Source: Motilibacter peucedani
GTDB taxonomy: Bacteria > Actinomycetota > Actinomycetes > Motilibacterales > Motilibacteraceae
Assembly: GCF_003634695.1 (NCBI RefSeq)
Contig: NZ_RBWV01000013.1
Coordinates: 361,293 to 425,292 of the forward strand
DNA: 64,000 nt
Reading direction: 5' to 3'
Shown piece after piece: positions 1 through 7,968 of this stretch. Every line of letters starts with the position of its first letter. Positions within the stretch are counted from its first letter, which is position 1. The position numbers and the translations under genes are program-made. The notes under the pieces were generated by a model. The model saw only the letters and a program-made list of their open reading frames with translations. It was not told the origin of the DNA and did not search any database.

Positions 1-1134
1 GCCGTTCAGCTCGTAGGCGCGCAGGACGCGTGCGACCCGGGGGTAGACCCGCGGGTGCTCGTCGAGCGTGGCGAGCTGCGCGACCGGGTCCTGCGGCGCC
101 CAGACCGGGTAGTGCGTCTGGAACTCCCAGTAGTAGGTCGGCACGTCGGCGCGGGTCGCCCAGCGCGTCCAGCGCAGCGCCTTCGTGGCGTCGTGGAGGT
201 AGTCGGCGGCGACGGCCCGGGGCTGGTCGCGGATGGCGCGCTTCGAGAAGTCGCGCATCAGCTGCTGCACCGTCTTGCCGTCCGCGGGTTGCAGCGACTT
301 CCACGGGCTCGCCGGGTTGTTCGCGTACCAGTCGATCGGGTGCCGGGATCCCGCCGGCTCGCGCGGGCAGAGCGGCCGCTCCGAGGCCGGCAGCTCGAGC
401 CGGTCGCAGTCGACGACGTGCGCGACCCGCGCGTAGAGCGACTGCGCGCCGGAGCTCGCCACGGCGTAGTGGCCGGTCTTCGCGTGCGTGTAGGAGGCGT
501 AGACGCCGAGCGGCAGCGCCGCACCGACGACCAGCGCCAGGGCGGTCACGAAGCCGCGCCGCCACGCACGGCCCGCGACCAGCAGCACCGCGATCGCGAG
601 CGGCACGACCACGAGCTCGCCGACCGAGCGCACGACCACCGAGCAGCCGACGAGCACTCCGGCGACCGCCGCCCCGACGACGCCGGGCCGGCGCCGCCAC
701 GACAGCGCGACCGCCGCGCCCACGAGGAGCAGCTCGAACAGCACGTCCGACATGACGTACTGCTCCAGGACGAGCTGGTAGCCGTCGAGGAGCAGCGGCG
801 CGGTGGCCAGAGCGGCCAACCAGGGTCGCCCGCCCCGTCGGAGCACGACCGCGTAGACCGCCAGCGCCGTCGCGAGGCCGGCCAGGTGCTGCAGCACGAC
901 GACGCCCTGCAGCCCGACGGTCGGCACCAGCACCTTGAGCGCCATCGAGTAGCCGATGGGGTCCTGCATCGAGGGGTCGAGCTCGATGCGGTTGACGACG
1001 TACTGCCACGAGTCGATGAAGAGCATCGCCGGCGTCCACGCCAGCAGGCAGAGCACCCGCAGCACCACGCCGGCTGCGACCAGCAGCGCCAGGAGCCGGT
1101 GGCGGCGCAGCAGCGGCCGCAGCGTACGCGTCAC
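1..1134 (-). CDS. GT-C type membrane glycosyltransferase (partial, runs off left edge)
   Basis: This is the N-terminal 378 codons of a polytopic membrane protein whose 3' end lies outside the window. It starts at a GTG (1134-1132) whose GTGA overlaps the stop of the upstream epimerase gene, which implies coupled translation. A basic N-terminus and a first helix (about residues 14-33) precede a loop with an FIDSWQY motif (Asp41), the usual position of the first acidic residue in GT-C enzymes. Several more hydrophobic helices follow to about residue 215, then a Trp/Tyr-rich soluble tail. The layout fits a family 39-like transferase that moves sugar from a polyprenyl-phosphate donor to a surface acceptor. 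Coupling to an NAD-dependent sugar epimerase supports a role in cell-surface glycan assembly. Donor and acceptor cannot be inferred. Confidence 0.7.
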   Translation of the reverse strand, partial: MTRTLRPLLRRHRLLALLVAAGVVLRVLCLLAWTPAMLFIDSWQYVVNRIELDPSMQDPIGYSMALKVLVPTVGLQGVVVLQHLAGLATALAVYAVVLRRGGRPWLAALATAPLLLDGYQLVLEQYVMSDVLFELLLVGAAVALSWRRRPGVVGAAVAGVLVGCSVVVRSVGELVVVPLAIAVLLVAGRAWRRGFVTALALVVGAALPLGVYASYTHAKTGHYAVASSGAQSLYARVAHVVDCDRLELPASERPLCPREPAGSRHPIDWYANNPASPWKSLQPADGKTVQQLMRDFSKRAIRDQPRAVAADYLHDATKALRWTRWATRADVPTYYWEFQTHYPVWAPQDPVAQLATLDEHPRVYPRVARVLRAYELNG

Positions 1135-2036
1135 GCCGTCTGCGCGGCGGCGCGGAACTCCTGCCACACGCCGCGCAGGCCGTCCTCGAGCGAGACGGTC
1201 GGGGACCAGCCGAGGGCGCGTGCCCGGGCGGGCTCCACGATGACCGCGGGCATCTCGCCGGGCTTGGGCGGCACGTGCTCGGCCGGGATCTCGCGCCCTG
1301 TCGCGCGGCGGGCCGCCTCGACGATGTCGAGCACGCGCACCGAGGAGCCGGCGCCGAGGATGACGGGCCCGGTCACCTCGCTGCCGAGCGCCAGGAGCAC
1401 GCCGCGGGCGACGTCGGCGACGTGGATGAGGTCGCGCACCTGGGTGCCGTCGCCGTAGACGCTGACGCCCCCGCCCGCGAGCGCGGCGCGCATCAGCCGC
1501 GGGACGAAGCTGTCCTTGTGCGCCATGCCCGGGCCGTAGACGTTGCTGAAGCGCAGCGCGCAGGTCGACAGCCCCTGGCTGAGGTAGCCGGAGAGCAGCA
1601 TCTCGCCGGCCGCCTTGGTGGCGCCGTAGGGCGTCAGCGGCCGCAGCGGCGAGTCCTCCGTGATCGTGGCGGTGCCGACGTCGCCGACCACCGCGTTGGT
1701 CGAGGCGAGCAGGAAGCGGCGCGCAGCGGTCGTGCGGGCCAGCTCGAGCAGGCCGGCGGTCACGGCGACGTTGGTCTCGTAGGTGCCCACGGGGTCCTCG
1801 ACGCTGCGCAGGACCGAGGTGACGGCGGCGAGGTGCACGACGGCGTCGGTCGGCGCGGCGAACGCCGCCGCGCGGACGGCGGGGTCGCGCAGCTCGCCGA
1901 CGACAGTGGGCACGGCAGGGTCGGGGTAGGCGTCGCGGTCGACGACGCGTACGCGGTGGCCGGCTTTCAGCAGTGCCGGCACCACGCTGCGGCCGACGAA
2001 CCCCGAGCCGCCCGTCACCAGCACCTGCAGCGGCAT
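1131..2036 (-). CDS. NAD-dependent epimerase/dehydratase (extended SDR)
   Basis: The 301-residue protein belongs to the extended short-chain dehydrogenase family that epimerises or dehydrates nucleotide-activated sugars. The N-terminus carries the Rossmann motif GGSGFVG (residues 9-15), Ser112 sits at the usual catalytic Ser/Thr position (LLASTNAV), and Tyr137-x-x-x-Lys141 forms the YxxxK pair. The length is normal for a UDP-glucose 4-epimerase-like enzyme. The gene starts at ATG 2036 and its stop overlaps the glycosyltransferase start, so both are likely one operon making and transferring a surface sugar. The exact substrate is unknown; galE-like, rmlB-like and other NDP-sugar epimerases share these motifs. 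Confidence 0.85.
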   Translation of the reverse strand: MPLQVLVTGGSGFVGRSVVPALLKAGHRVRVVDRDAYPDPAVPTVVGELRDPAVRAAAFAAPTDAVVHLAAVTSVLRSVEDPVGTYETNVAVTAGLLELARTTAARRFLLASTNAVVGDVGTATITEDSPLRPLTPYGATKAAGEMLLSGYLSQGLSTCALRFSNVYGPGMAHKDSFVPRLMRAALAGGGVSVYGDGTQVRDLIHVADVARGVLLALGSEVTGPVILGAGSSVRVLDIVEAARRATGREIPAEHVPPKPGEMPAVIVEPARARALGWSPTVSLEDGLRGVWQEFRAAAQTA

Positions 2037-2090
2037 GCCCGCGTCCTCCTCGTCAGTGCGCCTGCGCGCCCGGGCCTGCCGGGGCGCGGC

Positions 2091-3098
2091 TCACCCTACG
2101 GGTGCCGGCTGTGCCTGCTCGTCCCCCCGCTGCTGTGTCCGAACGCGCGCCGCGCCTGCCTGCGGCGACGGCGCGGCGCGTTCGGACACAGGGCGCTCGC
2201 CGAGGCGGACCAGCACGATGCCGGCGAGCACGAGCACTCCGCCGGCTGCCTGCACGGCGTGCGGCTCCTGGCCGAGCAGCAGCCAGGCGAAGACGACGGC
2301 GAAGAGCACCTCGGCCAGCCCCACGAACGTCGCCAGGGTGGCGCCCAGCAGGCGGGCTGCGGCGATGCCGGTGCAGTAGGCCACGACCGCCGCGACGAGG
2401 GCGAGCCCGAGCACCGGCACGAGCCAAGGCAGCCGGGTGTGGGCGAGCGTGACGTCGGTGGTCGTGGCCGAGAACGGGAGCGCTCCGACCGCCGCGGCGG
2501 CTGCGAGGCCGATGCCGCCGACGGCGAGCCCGGCCCAGGCGCTGACCAACGGCGGCAGGCTGCTGCCCGTGCGGCTGGAGATGACGAAGTAGACCGCGAG
2601 CCCGACAGCTGCGCCCATGCCCCACGTGACGCCGACGAGGTCGATCGAGCTGCCCCGCCAGACCTCGAGCACGAGCACCAGCCCGGCCAGCGCGACGGCC
2701 ATGCCGGCGGCGGTGAGCCGGCTGGGCGGGCGCCCGTCGACCAGCCAGGTCCAGCCGACGACCAGCAGGCTGCCGGAGTACTCGAGCAGCAGGGCGACGC
2801 CGACCGAGAGGTGGTGGACGGCGTTGAAGTAGCAGAGCTGGGCCACCGCGACGGCGAACAGCCCGTAGACCAGCTGGGTGCGCCACTCCGCGCGCCAGCG
2901 GACGGGCGTCCGGCGCAGCTGGAGCAGCGCGGGCACGGTGAGCACGAGCGCGGCGAGCACGACGCGGGTCGTGACGGCGGCCCCGGAGGTCCAGCCGGCG
3001 GCGAGCAGGGCGGTCGCGAAGACGCCGGAGGTGCCGAACGTCGCCGCCGACACGACGGCGAGGGCCGACCCCCTGCCGAGCTGGTGCTCCTGGGTCAT
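2091..3098 (-). CDS. EamA/RhaT-family DMT transporter
   Basis: A 335-residue inner-membrane protein with about ten hydrophobic helices arranged as two EamA repeats (roughly residues 12-140 and 155-290), typical of drug/metabolite exporters of amino acids or other small molecules. The start ATG 3098 follows a GGGAGAG ribosome site. After the last helix (ending near LVRLG) there is an unusual hydrophilic tail of about 40 residues. Much of that tail is encoded by a large inverted repeat at 2133-2191. The substrate is not predictable. The divergent CGNR-type regulator gene at 3169 is a plausible controller. Confidence 0.85.
   Translation of the reverse strand: MTQEHQLGRGSALAVVSAATFGTSGVFATALLAAGWTSGAAVTTRVVLAALVLTVPALLQLRRTPVRWRAEWRTQLVYGLFAVAVAQLCYFNAVHHLSVGVALLLEYSGSLLVVGWTWLVDGRPPSRLTAAGMAVALAGLVLVLEVWRGSSIDLVGVTWGMGAAVGLAVYFVISSRTGSSLPPLVSAWAGLAVGGIGLAAAAAVGALPFSATTTDVTLAHTRLPWLVPVLGLALVAAVVAYCTGIAAARLLGATLATFVGLAEVLFAVVFAWLLLGQEPHAVQAAGGVLVLAGIVLVRLGERPVSERAAPSPQAGAARVRTQQRGDEQAQPAPVG
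2133..2191. repeat. Long inverted repeat inside the transporter 3' end
   Basis: The left arm begins CTGTGTCCGAACGCG at 2133 and the right arm ends CGCGTTCGGACACAG at 2191. The arms are complementary over about 22 bases with one CG dinucleotide of length difference, around a loop of roughly 14 bases. It lies in the coding sequence for the hydrophilic C-terminal tail. It would form a very stable hairpin in RNA or DNA and could act as a transcription pause or terminator-like element. Confidence 0.7.
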
Positions 3099-3168
3099 CG
3101 TCTCTCCCGACTGTCATGGGTCAAAGGCCTTATGCTCGTGACAAGGATGCCCACGGTAGGGCTGCGTC

Positions 3169-3741
3169 ATGTCAGGGGTCAAGGTGCTTTTCGCTCATGA
3201 CACCGAGGTGGCGCTCCAGGCTGCCGCGGCGCTGGTCAACACCGCGCCCGACCCGGTGACGCCGGGGGAGGAGCTGCCCGCCCTCGCCGCCCTCGACGCC
3301 TTCGTCGAGGAGTGGGGCTGGACCGGCTCGCGAGCCCACGACGAGGACGAGCTGGCGCGGGTGCGGGCACTGCGCCCGCGGCTGCGTGCCGTCTGGGAGG
3401 CCGACGAGGACGAGGCCGTACGCATCGTCAACCGCCTGCTCGCCGACGCCCGTGCGCTGCCCCAGCTGGTGCGCCACGGCGAGTGGGACTACCACCTGCA
3501 CGCGACCGACCCCTCGGCCCCGCTCGACGAGCGCATGGCCGTCGAGGCGGCGATGGCGTTCGTCGACGTGATCCGCATGAAGGAGCTCGGGCGGCTGCGC
3601 ATCTGCGCCGCTGATGACTGCCTCGACGTGCACGTCGACCTGTCGAAGAACTCCTCGCGGCGCTACTGCAGCGCGACGTGCGGCAACAAGGCCAACGTCG
3701 CTGCCTACCGCGCACGGCGGAGGTCCGCAGCCGGGCGGTGA
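3169..3741 (+). CDS. CGNR zinc-finger/ABATE-domain transcription regulator
   Basis: A 190-residue protein with the two-domain layout of the CGNR family: an N-terminal ABATE-like ligand or stress-sensing domain (about 1-135) and a C-terminal zinc finger (about 143-185). The finger shows the expected spacing, CAADDC then RRYCSATCGN, giving four cysteines and the family signature CGN followed by Lys instead of the usual Arg. Family members bind DNA and regulate transport or stress genes. The gene is divergent from the EamA transporter with a 70-bp spacer. A TAGGGC box 6 bases before the ATG suggests a leaderless message. The target is inferred from position only. Confidence 0.8.
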   Translation: MSGVKVLFAHDTEVALQAAAALVNTAPDPVTPGEELPALAALDAFVEEWGWTGSRAHDEDELARVRALRPRLRAVWEADEDEAVRIVNRLLADARALPQLVRHGEWDYHLHATDPSAPLDERMAVEAAMAFVDVIRMKELGRLRICAADDCLDVHVDLSKNSSRRYCSATCGNKANVAAYRARRRSAAGR

Positions 3742-3783
3742 ACCCGGGATGCGGACCTGCCGTCCTGTGCGTGTGCCTGCGGG

Positions 3784-3990
3784 TCAGCTGCGGCCGAGCA
3801 TCTCGGCCGTGAGGACGGTGCCGCCGAGCCCCCACCCGCCCTCGGGCACCTCCTCGACGAGGACGAGGGTGGTGGCCCGGGCGCGCTCGCCGTAGACCGC
3901 GGCGTAGGCGTCGGTCACGGCGTCGATGAGCTTCTGCTTGGACCCGGGGGTCAGGGTCTCCGCGGGGACCTTGAGGTTGGCGAACGGCAT
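3784..3990 (-). CDS. 4-oxalocrotonate tautomerase-family protein
   Basis: A 68-residue protein of the tautomerase superfamily. Residue 2 is proline, which becomes the catalytic N-terminal Pro1 once methionine is removed. The length and the beta-alpha-beta pattern (AVTDAYAAVYGE followed by TTLVLVEEV) match the small 4-OT subunits that form hexamers and interconvert keto-enol isomers. It sits 35 bases downstream of two SDR genes on the same strand, so a joint role in metabolism of a carbonyl compound is plausible. The substrate cannot be assigned. The start at ATG 3990 is fixed by the required Pro. Confidence 0.8.
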   Translation of the reverse strand: MPFANLKVPAETLTPGSKQKLIDAVTDAYAAVYGERARATTLVLVEEVPEGGWGLGGTVLTAEMLGRS

Positions 3991-4025
3991 GGCGGTGCTC
4001 CTTGGTGTGCAGTGGTTGAGCGGGG

Positions 4026-4925
4026 TCAGAGTGCGTCGTTCGGGGACAGCAGGTCCTCGATGCCGGCGCGGTGGTAGAACTCGTGGCGGATGCGGTCTGC
4101 TACCACAGAGACCACTTCGCTGCTGTCGCGGCTCGGGTCGACGTGCGTGCGGAACGGCCGCTCGGCGCGCGGCAGCTGCACGATCCGGACGATCTCGTCC
4201 GCGACCGACTGCACGTCGCTGCCCGACGGGACCAGCGACGCCAGCCTGGCGGGCAGGCCGCGACGAAGCTCGCCGTAGGCCTCGTCGTAGGCGGCCTCCC
4301 GCTCGGTGTCCACCGGGCGACCGGCGTGCGCGAAGTGGTTGGTGCCGCAGGGAAAGGCGCCCGGCACCACGATCGTGGTGTCGATGCCGAAGCGCGCGAG
4401 CTCGGCGGCGTAGCTCTCGGCGAGCGCATCCATCGCCGCCTTGGCCGCGAAGTAGGGGGCGAGGAAAGGCGGGTGCCCGCCGCGCGTCGAGGAGCTGCCG
4501 ACCCACACCAGCAGGCCGGACCGCTGCGCCCGCAGGTGCGGCAGCACCGCACGGTTCACGCGCTGCGTGCCGAGGACGTTGACGTCGTAGACCTCGGCCA
4601 GCTGCTCCGGGGTGAAGGCCTCGGCCGGCCCGAGCACCATGTGCCCGGCGTTGTGCACGACCACGTCGAGGCGCGCGCCGGTCGACAGGATCGACTCGAG
4701 CGCCGCGTCGACCGACCGCTGGTCGCTGACATCGAGCTCGACGGCGTGCACGTCGGAGCCGCTCGCCTGGGCGTGCTGGGCCAGCGCCCGTGCGGCGTCG
4801 GTGTTGCGGCCCTCGAGCCCGCGCATCCCCCCGAAGACCGTGTGGCCGGCGGCTCCCAGCGCGCGGACCGTCAGGGCGCCGAAGCCGCTGGAGGCGCCGG
4901 TGACGAGGACCGTCCGCCCGCTCAC
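4026..4925 (-). CDS. SDR family oxidoreductase
   Basis: A 299-residue classical short-chain dehydrogenase. It starts at GTG 4925, giving VSGRTVLVTGASSGFG with the TGxxxGxG cofactor motif near residues 8-15. The longer open frame upstream overlaps the preceding SDR and is not needed. An NAG motif (VVHNAGHM) and a YFAAK active-site YxxxK are present. The GTGA overlap with the upstream SDR gene shows coupled translation. It probably reduces or oxidises a ketone or alcohol with NAD(P). Its substrate is unknown, but the SDR pair plus tautomerase suggests one small catabolic or detoxifying operon. Confidence 0.85.
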   Translation of the reverse strand: MSGRTVLVTGASSGFGALTVRALGAAGHTVFGGMRGLEGRNTDAARALAQHAQASGSDVHAVELDVSDQRSVDAALESILSTGARLDVVVHNAGHMVLGPAEAFTPEQLAEVYDVNVLGTQRVNRAVLPHLRAQRSGLLVWVGSSSTRGGHPPFLAPYFAAKAAMDALAESYAAELARFGIDTTIVVPGAFPCGTNHFAHAGRPVDTEREAAYDEAYGELRRGLPARLASLVPSGSDVQSVADEIVRIVQLPRAERPFRTHVDPSRDSSEVVSVVADRIRHEFYHRAGIEDLLSPNDAL

Positions 4926-5662
4926 ACCAGGCCACCGTTCGCGCGCACGACCTGGCCGTGGATCCAGCGGCCGTCGGGCCCGGCGAGGAACGCGACCAGG
5001 CCGGCGACGTCCTCGGGCGTGCCCAGGCGCTGCATCGGCGGCTCGTCCGCCAGTCGTGCCAGCAGCTCGGGGCTCTTGCCCTCGAGGAACAGGTCGGTCG
5101 CGACCGGTCCCGGCGCCACGGCGTTGACCGTGATGTCGCGGCCGCGCCACTCCTTGGCGAGCACCGCGGTCAGCGCCTCGACGGCGCCCTTGCTCGCCGC
5201 GTACGCGCCGTAGCTGGGGAGCGGCCGCCCCAGCACCGAGGTCGAGAACAGCACCAGCGCGCCACCGGCACGTACGCGGCGAGCCACCTGCTGCGCGACG
5301 ACGAAGGTGCCGCGGACGTTCGTGCGGTGGAGCGCGTCGAGGTCGGCGAGGTCGAGCTCGGCGACCGGCGACAGAGTCATGCGACCGGCCGCGTGGACGA
5401 CGACGTCGACCCCCCCGAAGGCCTCCTCTGCCCCCTCGAACATCGCCGCGACCGCTGCCTCGTCGGCGACGTCGGCCTGCACGGCGAGTGCGCGCCCGCC
5501 GGCCCCGACGACCTCCTCGACCGCCGCATCGGCCTCGTCACGCTTGCCGGCGTAGCCGACGACGACGGCGAACCCGTCTGCGGCGAGCCGGCGGACGACT
5601 CCGCGGCCGATGCCGCGGCTGCCGCCGGTGACGACCGCGACCCTCGTGGTGGTTGTGCTCAT
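4922..5662 (-). CDS. SDR family oxidoreductase
   Basis: A 246-residue classical SDR starting at ATG 5662 behind an AGGCAGGAG ribosome site. It has TGGSRGIG at residues 12-19, a VVHAAG motif and YAASK as the active-site YxxxK. The C-terminus resembles 3-oxoacyl-ACP-reductase-like or glucose-dehydrogenase-like SDRs, but these motifs do not define a substrate. It is the first gene of a three-gene minus-strand set (SDR, SDR, tautomerase). It is divergent from the MmyB-type regulator at 5802, the usual arrangement when that regulator controls neighbouring SDR genes. Confidence 0.85.
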   Translation of the reverse strand: MSTTTTRVAVVTGGSRGIGRGVVRRLAADGFAVVVGYAGKRDEADAAVEEVVGAGGRALAVQADVADEAAVAAMFEGAEEAFGGVDVVVHAAGRMTLSPVAELDLADLDALHRTNVRGTFVVAQQVARRVRAGGALVLFSTSVLGRPLPSYGAYAASKGAVEALTAVLAKEWRGRDITVNAVAPGPVATDLFLEGKSPELLARLADEPPMQRLGTPEDVAGLVAFLAGPDGRWIHGQVVRANGGLV

Positions 5663-5801
5663 GGCTCCTGCCTCCAGTCCCGGCCGCTCGTCGCGGCCTC
5701 GCCAACCACCGTGGACCAGTCCGGCCGGGGCAACCAGGAGTCGCTGACCCGTGGGTCGGCGGCACGTGGATGGCGCGCGCACCGCCCGGCACACTGGTGG
5801 T

Positions 5802-6674
5802 GTGGACGCAGCAGAGCTCGGAGCCTTCCTCGCCTCGCGCCGGGCGCGCATCCGGCCGGCCGACGTCGGCCTGCCCACCGGCCCGCGCCGCCGGGTGCCG
5901 GGACTGCGGCGCGACGAGGTGGCGATGCTCGCCGGCGCGTCGGTCGACTACTACGCCGAGCTGGAGCGCGGCAAGGGCGTACGCCCCTCGCCGCAGATGC
6001 TCTCGGCCCTGGCCCGCGCGCTGCGGCTCGGTGCCGACGAGCGCGACCACCTCTTCCACCTCGCCGGTCAGCCGACCGTGGGCAGCGCCGGTCCGGACGG
6101 CACGGCGCAGCCGGGCATGCTCGCGCTGCTCGACCTGCTCGAGGGCACGCCGACGCGGGTGATCAGCGACCTGCACGAGTGCCTGGCGCAGAACCGGATG
6201 GCGGCCGCGCTGCTCGGCGACCCCGGCCCACGCACCGGTCTGCGCGCGAGCTTCGTCTACCGCTGGTTCACCGAGCCCGACAGCCGTGCGATCTATCCCG
6301 AGGACGACCACCCCCGCCACTCGCGCGAGTTCACCGCCGACCTGCGCGCGGCGGTGGCCCGCCGGGGCCGCGACGCGCGCGCCGCCGAGCTGGTCGCGTC
6401 GCTGCGCTCGGCCAGCGAGGAGTTCGCCCGGCTGTGGGACTCCGGCGACGTCGAGGTCCGCCGCTCGGTGCGCAAGCGGATCGTGCACCCCGCCCTCGGA
6501 GTCGTCGAGCTCGACTGCCAGCGCATGGCCAGCGAGGACGGCCGGCAGCGCCTGCTCTTCTTCACCGCCTCGCCGGGGAGCGCAGCCGCCGAGCAGCTCC
6601 AGCTGCTCTCGGTCATCGGCGTGCAGGACCTCTCGCGCGACGAGGCGGGGCTGCGCGACCCCGCCTCGTCCTGA
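5802..6674 (+). CDS. XRE-family regulator with MmyB-like ligand domain
   Basis: A 290-residue regulator with an N-terminal helix-turn-helix (about residues 5-85) and a C-terminal MmyB-like PAS-type domain (about 105-280). The N-terminus reads ELGAFLASRRARI and the recognition region DEVAMLAGASVDYYAELERG is typical of this family. The C-terminal domain contains YRWFTEPDSRAIYPEDD and a terminal FFTASPGSAAAEQLQLL segment. The start GTG 5802 is chosen because the family begins here and because CACACT lies 6 bases upstream, resembling the leaderless promoters elsewhere in the window. It is divergent from the SDR pair. Such proteins usually control adjacent oxidoreductase genes, possibly in response to fatty-acyl ligands; that is inference. 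Confidence 0.85.
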   Translation: MDAAELGAFLASRRARIRPADVGLPTGPRRRVPGLRRDEVAMLAGASVDYYAELERGKGVRPSPQMLSALARALRLGADERDHLFHLAGQPTVGSAGPDGTAQPGMLALLDLLEGTPTRVISDLHECLAQNRMAAALLGDPGPRTGLRASFVYRWFTEPDSRAIYPEDDHPRHSREFTADLRAAVARRGRDARAAELVASLRSASEEFARLWDSGDVEVRRSVRKRIVHPALGVVELDCQRMASEDGRQRLLFFTASPGSAAAEQLQLLSVIGVQDLSRDEAGLRDPASS

Positions 6675-6680
6675 CGGTCC

Positions 6681-6965
6681 TCAGTCCTGCGCCACGGCGG
6701 CGAGCACGGCGCCCACGACCGGCACGACGGCGGCCGCCTTGAGCCGCAGCGACAGCGGTGAGTGCCAGGCGAGCGCGACGCCCGACACGTAGAGCAGGCC
6801 GTGGAGCGGCCCGACCGCCTGGGCGACCGGCTCCACGTGGAGGGTGACCAGGTTCACGAGCAGCACCGCGAGCGTGAGCGCCTCGGCCGCCGCGACCAGC
6901 CACAGCAGCCGCGTACGCCGTGCCGCGGACGCCGGCTCGAGGCCGTCGCCGGTGTCCACCCTCAC
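6681..6965 (-). CDS. DUF3817 small membrane protein
   Basis: A 94-residue membrane protein with three predicted helices: LWLVAAAEALTLAVLLVNL, then VGPLHGLLYVSGVALAW, then AAAVVPVVGAVLAAVA. The PLHG-LLY motif and size match DUF3817, a widespread family of unknown function. It starts at GTG 6965, overlapping the stop of the preceding membrane gene by GTGA, so the two form a coupled operon. The MarR gene at 7516 is divergent from this operon and probably controls it. Confidence 0.75.
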   Translation of the reverse strand: MRVDTGDGLEPASAARRTRLLWLVAAAEALTLAVLLVNLVTLHVEPVAQAVGPLHGLLYVSGVALAWHSPLSLRLKAAAVVPVVGAVLAAVAQD

Positions 6966-7435
6966 ACCCCCGTCGACGAGCCGGGACGTACCACCATGAG
7001 CACGACGACCGCCACCCACAGCACGCCGAAGCCGCCCGTGACGGCCCGCAGCCGGCCCAGGAGCGCCGACAGCTGCGTACCCGCCTCCTGGTCGTCCAGC
7101 GAGGCCAGGACGGCGCGCTGCCCGGGCACCACCGCGAGCACGAGGACCGCGGCAGCGACAGCCGTCAGGGCCATGGACAGCAGCACCCAGGCGTCGGCGA
7201 GGACGCCGAGCGCGGTCGCCGTGCCGATGCCGAGGACGGGTACGGCGAGCGCCGGCAGCGCGTAGCTGCGGCTGATGCGGTGCATCGCGCCGGCGACCGC
7301 CCGCGCCGCCGGGGCGCGCTCGGACGGCCCGGCAGCGGCGCCGGCGTAGCGGGGGAACACGCTCGCCGAGACGGTGATCGGGCCGACGAGCACGATGACG
7401 GCGACCAGGTGCAGGCAGAGCAGGACGGCGGTCAC
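6962..7435 (-). CDS. Four-helix membrane protein of unknown function (DUF2269-like)
   Basis: A 157-residue polytopic membrane protein with four strongly hydrophobic segments (about residues 3-25, 55-80, 85-105 and 132-152). The helix layout resembles DUF2269-like predicted integral membrane proteins, but no diagnostic residue is visible. It starts at GTG 7435. A 9-codon leaderless mini-frame (7461-7432) ends in the same GTGA, so translation may re-initiate here. It is operonic with the DUF3817 gene. No function is known. Confidence 0.65.
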   Translation of the reverse strand: MTAVLLCLHLVAVIVLVGPITVSASVFPRYAGAAAGPSERAPAARAVAGAMHRISRSYALPALAVPVLGIGTATALGVLADAWVLLSMALTAVAAAVLVLAVVPGQRAVLASLDDQEAGTQLSALLGRLRAVTGGFGVLWVAVVVLMVVRPGSSTGV

Positions 7436-7461
7436 GGGCGCCGGCCGGTCGAGGAGGTCAC
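7432..7461 (-). CDS. Possible leaderless 9-codon upstream frame
   Basis: A GTG at 7461 lies exactly 7 bases after a TAATCT box (7474-7469), the same spacing as other leaderless starts in the window. It opens a 9-codon frame whose TGA overlaps the GTG of the membrane gene at 7435. If the mRNA begins at 7461, ribosomes would load here and re-initiate on the membrane gene. This is inferred from sequence only. Confidence 0.25.
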   Translation of the reverse strand: MTSSTGRRP

Positions 7462-7468
7462 GCAGCGC

Positions 7469-7510
7469 AGATTACAGCCTGACTGAAACTCTCGTCGACA
7501 GGCAGACTGT
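7469..7510. promoter_or_regulatory. Paired palindromic MarR-type operators over divergent -10 boxes
   Basis: Two related imperfect palindromes are present: ACAGcctgaCTGA at 7474-7486 and ACAGgcagaCTGT at 7498-7510. Their centres are 24 bp apart. The first touches the minus-strand -10 TAATCT and the second covers the plus-strand -10 CAGACT that lies 7 bases before the marR GTG. This suits autorepression plus repression of the membrane operon by a MarR dimer. Confidence 0.5.
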
Positions 7511-7515
7511 GGGGC

Positions 7516-7968
7516 GTGCCTCCCGGACCACCGCCGCCGAACCTCGCCTTCCTGGTGATGTCGGTCGGGCGGGAGGTCTTCGAGCAGGTCAACGATCAAC
7601 TCGCCGAGCACGGCCTGGCCGTCCGGCACCTCGCTGCCCTCGGCCACCTCGCCGGTGCTCCCGGCACCTCCTACAGCGAGCTGGCCCGCCGGGCCCGCGT
7701 CTCGCCCCAGAGCATGCAGGCGACCCTGGGACAGCTGGAGGTGCTCGGTCTCGTCGTGCGGGCGACACCGCCAGGACGCGGCCGGCGCGCCGAGCTGCAG
7801 CTCACCGACGAGGGCAGGGCGGCGGCCCGGCGCGGGCGCGAGCTCTTCGAGCGGCTCGAGCAGCGGATGCTGGCCGCGCTCGACCCCGCCGACCGGGCGG
7901 CCGTCACCGCGGCGTTGGTGTCCCTGTTCGAGGAGGTCGTCGTCAGAGGGCGTGCCGCGGATGACTAG
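7516..7968 (+). CDS. MarR-family transcriptional regulator
   Basis: A 150-residue MarR protein. The winged helix is evident: LAALGHLAGAPGTSYSELARRARVS is the HTH core, and RATPPGRGRRAELQLTDEGR is the wing with its Asp-Arg-type turn (here GRGRR) and the conserved LTDEG. N- and C-terminal helices would form the dimer interface. It starts at GTG 7516 with a CAGACT box 7 bases upstream and no ribosome site, so it is probably leaderless. It is divergent from two small membrane-protein genes, the likely targets. The ligand is unknown. Confidence 0.85.
   Translation: MPPGPPPPNLAFLVMSVGREVFEQVNDQLAEHGLAVRHLAALGHLAGAPGTSYSELARRARVSPQSMQATLGQLEVLGLVVRATPPGRGRRAELQLTDEGRAAARRGRELFERLEQRMLAALDPADRAAVTAALVSLFEEVVVRGRAADD

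Noticed and set aside
1275..3200. Long plus-strand open frame of 641 codons
   Set aside because: Composition is rich in Arg, Ala, His and Gln with no family resemblance; it mirrors the epimerase and transporter genes on the other strand, a common artefact of high GC.
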